The position numbers were made by a program, and so were the translations under genes. This document shows, piece after piece, positions 34,802 to 39,607 of a stretch of DNA of 39,607 bases (positions within the stretch are counted from its first letter, which is position 1; every line of letters starts with the position of its first letter). Source of the stretch: Flavimaricola sp. (GTDB taxonomy: Bacteria; Pseudomonadota; Alphaproteobacteria; Rhodobacterales; Rhodobacteraceae); the NCBI GenBank assembly GCA_020629175.1, contig JAHDDU010000023.1:1-39607 (forward strand). Direction: 5' to 3'. Under the pieces are notes generated by a model that saw nothing but the letters and a program-made list of their open reading frames with translations, did not search any database and was not told the DNA's origin.

Positions 34802-34845
34802 AAAATGATGTACGACAATCATTTTATGATGTGAAACGTCATTTT
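34802..34845. promoter_or_regulatory. Repeated AAAATGAT half-sites between lacI and dctB
   Basis: AAAATGAT (34802-34809) and ATCATTTT (34818-34825) form an 8-bp inverted repeat with an 8-base spacer; a third half-site GTCATTTT (34838-34845) follows, exactly 20 bases after the second. This is the shared upstream region of lacI (minus) and dctB (plus) and probably binds a dimeric regulator. Which one is not clear. Confidence 0.5.
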
Positions 34846-34920
34846 GACTAACTCAAACGATGCTTGCGCCTCAGACCCCATTTCATGCGATACTGTCTTC
34901 TGAACTGGCACGGACGTTAG

Positions 34921-36696
34921 ATGACGCATTTTCCTGCACCGCGCCGCCTCGGCGGCCTCCTGTTTGGTGGGCTATTGGCGCTCCTCCTGATCGGCGTTGC
35001 GGCCTTTGGCCCGTTGGAGCGTTACTACCAGCGTCAGATGGCTGCCCAAAACCAAGTGCCTCTGAATCTCGCCGTCGAAAGCCTGCGCTCTGCACTGGAC
35101 CGCTATGCCCCCTTGCCCGCGCTGATCGCCGAGCGTCCGGCGCTCGGTCAGCTGCTTAGCACGCCCGATGATGCCGTACTTCAGGCCAACGTAAACGAGC
35201 AATTGCGCCAGACAGCGACAACGGTTGATGCGTCTGACGTGTTTCTGATGGACATTACCGGACGCACAATTGCCGCCGCGACCTACCGCCAGCCCGGCAG
35301 TTATCTGGGCCGCAATTTCAGCTATCAAAGCTATTTCAGTCAGGCCCTTGGGGGCGGGCTGTCGAGTTTCTCGATCCACGGCACGACGACCGGTGAACGC
35401 GGTTATTTCTACGCAGCCCCTGTGGAGGACGGGGACCGGATCGTCGGCGTTCTGGCTGTGAAATTTAACATTAACGCCTTTGAAAGCATCTGGCGCGGCG
35501 CCGATAGTGATTTCATTGTCTCGGACCGCAATGCCTTCGTCTTCATGTCTTCCCGCCCAGATTGGCATTTTCGCGCGTTGCGGCCCCTTTCGGAACAAAC
35601 GCTGCGCGTTATTGCCCAGAACCGGCAGTACCCTATCGACCGGATCGACCTCCTGCCGATCACCGCGACTGATATCGGCGACGATGTTCAGCTCATCCGG
35701 ATTGAGGGCGAAACCTCGAGTGAACCATTCGTCATGGCCTCGGTCCAGCTCGAGGAAACAGACTGGACGATGGCATCGCTGATGCCCATCGCGCCGGCCC
35801 GCAATCAAGCGCTGCAAACGCTCGCCCTTTTTGGGCTGACAGCGCTGCTCTTGCTCGCCGGTTTCGGCATCTACCGGCAGACACAGGCTCGTCTCGCAGC
35901 AGAGCAAAGAGCCAAGCGCGAGTTGGAAACGGCGGTGGCCGCCCGCACGGCTGATCTTTCAACGGCCCTTGGCGACCTTAAACGAACTCAAACGGACCTG
36001 ATCCAGGCTGGTAAGCTGAATGCGTTGGGTCAGATGTCTGCCTCGCTCAGCCACGAATTCAATCAGCCGCTCGCAGCCGTGAAATCCTATGCTGACAATG
36101 CAGCAGCCTTTCTGGACCGTGACAGGCCAGAAGAGGCACGAGAAAACATCACCCGCATAAGTCAGATGGCCGACAGAATGGCCACGATTTCCAAGCACCT
36201 GCGCAACTTTGCCCGCCGCCCACAGCAAGCAGTTGGACCTTTGCTGCTCAATACCGTTGTGCAGGACGCGCTCGCAGTGATTGCCGTCCGGCTCAAATCC
36301 AGCTCGGCAGCATTTGAGTACGACACGCCCAAGGGCAACATTTGGGTCATCGGGGGCCATGTGCGCTTGCAGCAAGTCATCGTGAACCTGCTCACCAACG
36401 CTTTGGATGCGGCCGAGGAAAGCCCTTTCCCGCGCGTCACTCTCACGATCGATGGGACGGTTCTGACGGTGCGGGACAGCGGGCCCGGTATTGGAGACGA
36501 CGTAAAGGAAAAGCTCTTCGATCCTTTCTTCACCACCAAATCAGCGGGCAAGGGCATGGGGCTGGGGCTCTCGATCTCCTACAATATCGTGACGGATTTT
36601 GGCGGCGCACTGACGGCCGAGAACCATGAAGAAGGTGGCGCCCAGTTCACCCTGACATTGCAACCTGCCCAGGAACAAGGCATCGCGGCCCAATGA
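34921..36696 (+). CDS. dctB: DctB-type sensor histidine kinase
   Basis: 591 residues. Membrane helices at about 11-30 and 297-320 flank a periplasmic double-Cache-like sensor (about 45-290) like that of DctB. Then a coiled-coil linker and the kinase core: H-box [20 protein letters not shown] (phosphorylated His378), N-box [14 protein letters not shown]1 RDSGPGIG, F-box DPFFTTK and G2 GMGLGLSIS. Such kinases sense C4-dicarboxylates, but the ligand here may differ. The stop overlaps the dctD ATG by four bases. Confidence 0.93.
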   Translation: MTHFPAPRRLGGLLFGGLLALLLIGVAAFGPLERYYQRQMAAQNQVPLNLAVESLRSALDRYAPLPALIAERPALGQLLSTPDDAVLQANVNEQLRQTATTVDASDVFLMDITGRTIAAATYRQPGSYLGRNFSYQSYFSQALGGGLSSFSIHGTTTGERGYFYAAPVEDGDRIVGVLAVKFNINAFESIWRGADSDFIVSDRNAFVFMSSRPDWHFRALRPLSEQTLRVIAQNRQYPIDRIDLLPITATDIGDDVQLIRIEGETSSEPFVMASVQLEETDWTMASLMPIAPARNQALQTLALFGLTALLLLAGFGIYRQTQARLAAEQRAKRELETAVAARTADLSTALGDLKRTQTDLIQAGKLNALGQMSASLSHEFNQPLAAVKSYADNAAAFLDRDRPEEARENITRISQMADRMATISKHLRNFARRPQQAVGPLLLNTVVQDALAVIAVRLKSSSAAFEYDTPKGNIWVIGGHVRLQQVIVNLLTNALDAAEESPFPRVTLTIDGTVLTVRDSGPGIGDDVKEKLFDPFFTTKSAGKGMGLGLSISYNIVTDFGGALTAENHEEGGAQFTLTLQPAQEQGIAAQ

Positions 36697-38021
36697 CCGA
36701 GACCATCCTCTTTGTTGATGACGAGGCCGACTTGCGGCTTGCGGCAGAGCAATCCCTGATGCTGGCCGATCTCTCAATAGAGACCCACGCAAATGCGGCC
36801 GGCGCCCTGCCCAAAATCACGCGGGCCTTCCCCGGCATCCTCGTCACCGACATTCGAATGGACGGGATGGATGGCACAGCACTGATGCGCGCTGCCCTTG
36901 AGATTGACCCCGCCTTCCCCGTCATTCTGGTCACGGGCCACGGTGACGTTGACCTTGCCGTCCGGTCCATGCGCGAAGGCGCTTATGATTTCATTGAAAA
37001 ACCTTACGCGCCGTCCCGTCTGGTGGAAACGATCCAACGCGCATTGGAAAAGCGGCGTCTGACAATAGAGAACCGGGCACTCAAACGTGAGGTTGGTGGG
37101 CGCGACAAGATCGAAGCCCGCCTCATCGGACGGTCGGACGCAATGGTGGCCGTTCGCAAATCCATTCGCGCCATCGCTGCTACGGATGCCGATGTCCTTC
37201 TATTGGGTGAAACGGGCACCGGCAAAGACCTCACCGCACGCGCAATCCATGACACCTCTGCGCGGGCAGAGCACCCCTTTGTCCACATCAATTGCGCGGC
37301 CTTGCCAGAACATCTGGTGGAATCCGAGTTGTTTGGGCACGAGGCAGGGGCTTTTCCCGGCGCACTCCGTCCGCGCTTTGGCAAGTTTGAGTTTGCCCGG
37401 AAGGGCACAGTCTTTCTTGACGAGATTGACAGCCTCAGCCCAGACGTCCAAGCCAAGCTTTTGCACGTCTTGCAGGCACGGGAAATCACCCGCCTTGGCG
37501 CGAATGATCCGATAACACTCGACGTCCGAATAATCGCAGCGGCAAAATCCGACCTTGACGCAGCAGTGGTAAGCGGCGCGTTCAGGGCGGACCTTTTGTA
37601 CCGTCTGAACGTTATAACGCTCACTTTGCCGCCTCTTGCCGACCGGCGCAGCGATATCCCGGCACTTTTTTTGACATTGGCGGCCCAATCAGCAGCCAGG
37701 TACTCCAAACCGATCCCGGACGTTCCAAGCGACGTCATGACCTACATCGCCACACAAAACTGGCCAGGCAACGTGCGCGAGCTGCGCAACGCAGCAGACC
37801 GCTTTGTGCTCGGACTGCCGCTTGATCTGGATACTGGTGGCGAAAGCAACGCGCCCACTCTCGCCGCGCAAATGGCACACCACGAACGTGCACTCATTTC
37901 AGCTGCACTTGCTGCGCATGGCGGCAGCCTCAAAAGCACGTATGAGGCGCTGGGACTATCGCGCAAGTCCCTCTACGAGAAAATGCAGAAGTATGGCTTG
38001 TCCAAGGACACATCTGGATAA
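36693..38021 (+). CDS. dctD: DctD-type sigma-54 response regulator with GAFPGA motif
   Basis: 442 residues. Receiver domain (1-120) with phosphoacceptor Asp53 (VTDIRMDGMDG), sigma-54 activator AAA+ domain (about 145-370) with Walker A GETGTGKD and Walker B VFLDEID, and a C-terminal Fis-like helix-turn-helix (TYEALGLSRKSLYEKMQKYG). The sigma-54-contacting loop, normally GAFTGA, is GAFPGA (219-224, Pro222), within GHEAGAFPGALRPRFGKF. The conserved Thr is thus missing, although I believe related Rhodobacterales proteins share this form. Partner of dctB. Confidence 0.92.
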   Translation: MTETILFVDDEADLRLAAEQSLMLADLSIETHANAAGALPKITRAFPGILVTDIRMDGMDGTALMRAALEIDPAFPVILVTGHGDVDLAVRSMREGAYDFIEKPYAPSRLVETIQRALEKRRLTIENRALKREVGGRDKIEARLIGRSDAMVAVRKSIRAIAATDADVLLLGETGTGKDLTARAIHDTSARAEHPFVHINCAALPEHLVESELFGHEAGAFPGALRPRFGKFEFARKGTVFLDEIDSLSPDVQAKLLHVLQAREITRLGANDPITLDVRIIAAAKSDLDAAVVSGAFRADLLYRLNVITLTLPPLADRRSDIPALFLTLAAQSAARYSKPIPDVPSDVMTYIATQNWPGNVRELRNAADRFVLGLPLDLDTGGESNAPTLAAQMAHHERALISAALAAHGGSLKSTYEALGLSRKSLYEKMQKYGLSKDTSG

Positions 38022-38093
38022 TGGGTCGAAATCCGCCCACCGGTCTCCACGATTGGGAACCATTCCACCCATGACACCTGATTGACGCACTCC

Positions 38094-38105
38094 GTTTGCG
38101 CAAAC
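38094..38105. promoter_or_regulatory. Perfect 12-bp palindrome upstream of the TRAP genes
   Basis: GTTTGCGCAAAC, a perfect palindrome 73 bases after the dctD stop and about 140 bases before the transporter ATG. The distance to the candidate promoter suits an enhancer-type activator site, and DctD is the obvious candidate. No second perfect copy is present in this gap. Confidence 0.5.
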
Positions 38106-38169
38106 ATCGGACGCGGCACCTTGCGCCCACCCCTCGCCATACCCGTTAACCGCTCTACCTGATCAGGTA

Positions 38170-38187
38170 CGGGGCACACACTGCCCC
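38170..38187 (+). promoter_or_regulatory. Weak sigma-54-like promoter overlapping an inverted repeat
   Basis: CGGGGCACACACTGC (38170-38184) has GG and GC with the 10-base spacing of sigma-54 promoters and a TGC at the -12 element, but differs from TGGCAC at several positions. The same bases form the inverted repeat GGGGCA-CACAC-TGCCCC, which could also be a weak terminator of dctD. A second inverted repeat, CGGCCC/GGGCCG, lies at 38201-38217. Confidence 0.35.
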
Positions 38188-38242
38188 TCTGGTTACAGAT
38201 CGGCCCGGGAGGGGCCGCATGGATTATCAGTGGAGGAAAACC

Positions 38243-39223
38243 ATGAAACTAGCTGCACTCATCGCCACAACGGCGCTTACCGGCACTGCCGTCTTCGCAG
38301 ACGGCCACCGCGCCGACTGGCCTGAAAGCTTTACCGTTGGAACCGCATCTCAGGGCGGCACATATTTCGCCTATGGCTCTGGCTGGGCCAACTTGGTCGC
38401 GGAAGAGCTGGGCCTGACTGGCGGTGGTGAAGTCACCGGCGGCCCAATGCAGAACATGGCACTTGTGCACACAGGCGACGCGCAGTTCGGCATGACGACA
38501 ATGGGCCCAGCGGCGGAATCCATTGCCGGAACCAACCCGATTGCTCCGGGCCTGCAGATGGACAACGCTTGCGCGATGTTCCCGATGTATCAGACACCCT
38601 TCTCGGTGACTGCATTGTCATCCTCGGGCATCACATCCATCGCAGATATCCCTGATGGCGCCCGCATCGGCTTTGGCCCTGCCGGGTCCACATCCGACAC
38701 TTACTTCCCGCGTATGATGGACGAGCTTGGCGTGAACTATGAGCGTCGCAACGGCGGCTGGACCGACCTTGGCGGTCAGCTGCAGGACGGCCTCTTGGAC
38801 GTGATTGCCTTTGCCGCCGGTGTACCCGTGCCCGCCGTCAGCCAGCTCGAAGTACAAACTGACGTGAACATCATCGAGTTCACCGAAGAAGAGCAGGCCC
38901 AGATCATGGAAGCCTTCCCCGTCGCAGCCTTCGATATCGCAGCCGACACATACACAACGCTGACCGAAGACGCGCGGTCTGTGTCCATGTGGAACTTTGC
39001 GATCGCCAACTGCGACCTGCCCGCCAGCTTTGTCTACGAAGTCGTCAACGTGGTGATGTCCGACAACGAGCGGATGGTGAACATCCACCGTGCCGCACGG
39101 TCCACATTGCCCGAGAATTGGACCAAAAACGGCGGCGTCATCGCATGGCACCCCGGTGCGGCCCAGTGGTTCACCGAGAACGCAGGCGCTGACATCCCTG
39201 CCGACGAAATCCACGGCAACTAA
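38243..39223 (+). CDS. TAXI-family TRAP transporter substrate-binding protein
   Basis: 326 residues with a signal peptide (about 1-22, ending AVFADG). The mature protein begins with SFTVGTASQGGTYFAYGSGWA, the family's characteristic start, and contains VTGGPMQNMALVHTGDAQFG and RIGFGPAGSTSDTYFP. It is a periplasmic TRAP-associated extracytoplasmic immunogenic-type (TAXI) protein that captures a small solute, often a carboxylate or amino acid, for a sodium-driven fused permease, which is encoded next. I use the ATG at 38243 after GGAGG. Confidence 0.94.
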   Translation: MKLAALIATTALTGTAVFADGHRADWPESFTVGTASQGGTYFAYGSGWANLVAEELGLTGGGEVTGGPMQNMALVHTGDAQFGMTTMGPAAESIAGTNPIAPGLQMDNACAMFPMYQTPFSVTALSSSGITSIADIPDGARIGFGPAGSTSDTYFPRMMDELGVNYERRNGGWTDLGGQLQDGLLDVIAFAAGVPVPAVSQLEVQTDVNIIEFTEEEQAQIMEAFPVAAFDIAADTYTTLTEDARSVSMWNFAIANCDLPASFVYEVVNVVMSDNERMVNIHRAARSTLPENWTKNGGVIAWHPGAAQWFTENAGADIPADEIHGN

Positions 39224-39300
39224 GGGTTTCTCCCTGTCGGGGGCTGCGCATTGCGCGTGGCCCTCGGCCTTTCCTCTTTCAATTTTCGTGCCTTGAGCAT

Positions 39301-39320
39301 GCGCCCGTCCGTCCGGGCGC
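39301..39320 (+). other. Intercistronic hairpin between TRAP genes
   Basis: GCGCCCG / CGGGCGC, a 7-bp stem with a 6-base loop in the 121-base gap between binding protein and permease. Such hairpins often let the binding protein be made in excess over the permease. No T-tract follows. Confidence 0.4.
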
Positions 39321-39344
39321 GCTCGGCAACCGCAGGGGGCCAAA

Positions 39345-39607
39345 ATGGCGACTGACACCACACAACCCGACCAGACCGAAGGCCCCGTGATCGCAGAGGG
39401 CGTTGACGACGAACCGGTGGAAAGCAACCGCCGCCTGTTCGAAGGCCGCACCTATCTCGCTATCGCCGCAATGTCTGGCTTTTATGCCATTTTCCACATG
39501 GCTGCCCTCAACGGCTGGTCCATCCGCAGCTGGACGGGCATCGACATCCCCGGCCTGCCAGTGTTCCCGATGGAGACGTGGAATTTCCGCATCGTCCATA
39601 TCGCGGG
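39345..39607 (+). CDS. TRAP transporter fused permease subunit, 3' end missing
   Basis: ATG at 39345, 87 codons before the window edge. A hydrophilic N-terminus rich in Thr and acidic residues is followed by a first membrane segment (TYLAIAAMSGFYAIFHMAAL) and SWTGIDIPGLPVFPMETWNF, like the start of the fused DctQ-DctM (4TM/12TM) permeases that pair with TAXI binding proteins. The AGGGGG about 11 bases upstream may serve as ribosome-binding site. The identification rests on the visible N-terminus and the neighbour. Confidence 0.8.
   Translation, partial: MATDTTQPDQTEGPVIAEGVDDEPVESNRRLFEGRTYLAIAAMSGFYAIFHMAALNGWSIRSWTGIDIPGLPVFPMETWNFRIVHIA

Noticed and set aside
1..39607. tRNA, rRNA, CRISPR arrays, insertion-sequence ends, prophage genes
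   Set aside because: I looked for T-loop-like GTTCGA patterns, regular repeat-spacer series, transposase and integrase motifs and found none that hold.

Overview
The window reads as chromosomal DNA of a marine alphaproteobacterium of the order Rhodobacterales (Roseobacter group). The evidence is the miaB-phoH-ybeY-corC-lnt-metK block with a SAM/SAH-type riboswitch in front of metK (a riboswitch class described from Rhodobacterales), an irr-fabA-fabB-fabI neighbourhood, TRAP-type transport genes, and even, high-GC, tightly packed genes. I see no rRNA, tRNA, CRISPR array, prophage, insertion sequence or integrase. The first and last genes are cut by the window edges.

Layout. 1-870: 3' part of a secreted-type protein with glycine/aspartate-rich repeats and a Hint domain. 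908-9120 (minus strand): a housekeeping block, read in order miaB, an OmpA-family protein, a small lipoprotein, phoH, ybeY, corC, lnt, metK and a small membrane protein. The OmpA protein and the lipoprotein share an unusual 33-residue segment. 9264-15179: a glycosyltransferase-like gene, irr (minus), then fabA, a lipoprotein with an HExxH motif, an orphan UgpE-like permease, fabB, a GFA-type zinc protein and fabI. 15180-15505 is the longest gene-poor stretch. 15506-25568: metabolic genes, including an FKBP isomerase, a haloacid dehalogenase-like enzyme, two alpha/beta hydrolases (one pcaD), a threonine dehydratase, pcaB, an MFS exporter, a zinc alcohol dehydrogenase, a phosphoesterase, a GNAT enzyme and an enolase-superfamily enzyme.

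25599-29997 is the most distinctive region. A TetR regulator is followed by PspA, a YiaA/B-like two-helix membrane protein, a PlsC-type acyltransferase, a CdsA-type cytidylyltransferase, an unknown four-helix membrane protein and a CDP-alcohol phosphatidyltransferase. The last has Asn at two positions that are normally catalytic Asp. Three near-identical palindromes of the form TGAACnnnGTTCA lie in front of tetR and pspA. It looks like a self-contained, inducible phospholipid-synthesis and membrane-maintenance module.

29987-34783 (minus): a sugar module with a LacI regulator, xylose isomerase, a TIM-barrel isomerase/epimerase and a Gfo/Idh/MocA dehydrogenase, with a LacI-type operator before the second transcription unit. 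34921-39607: DctB/DctD two-component genes followed by a TAXI-type TRAP binding protein and the start of its fused permease. DctD carries GAFPGA in place of the usual GAFTGA, and the transporter promoter region contains a perfect 12-bp palindrome and a weak sigma-54-like site.
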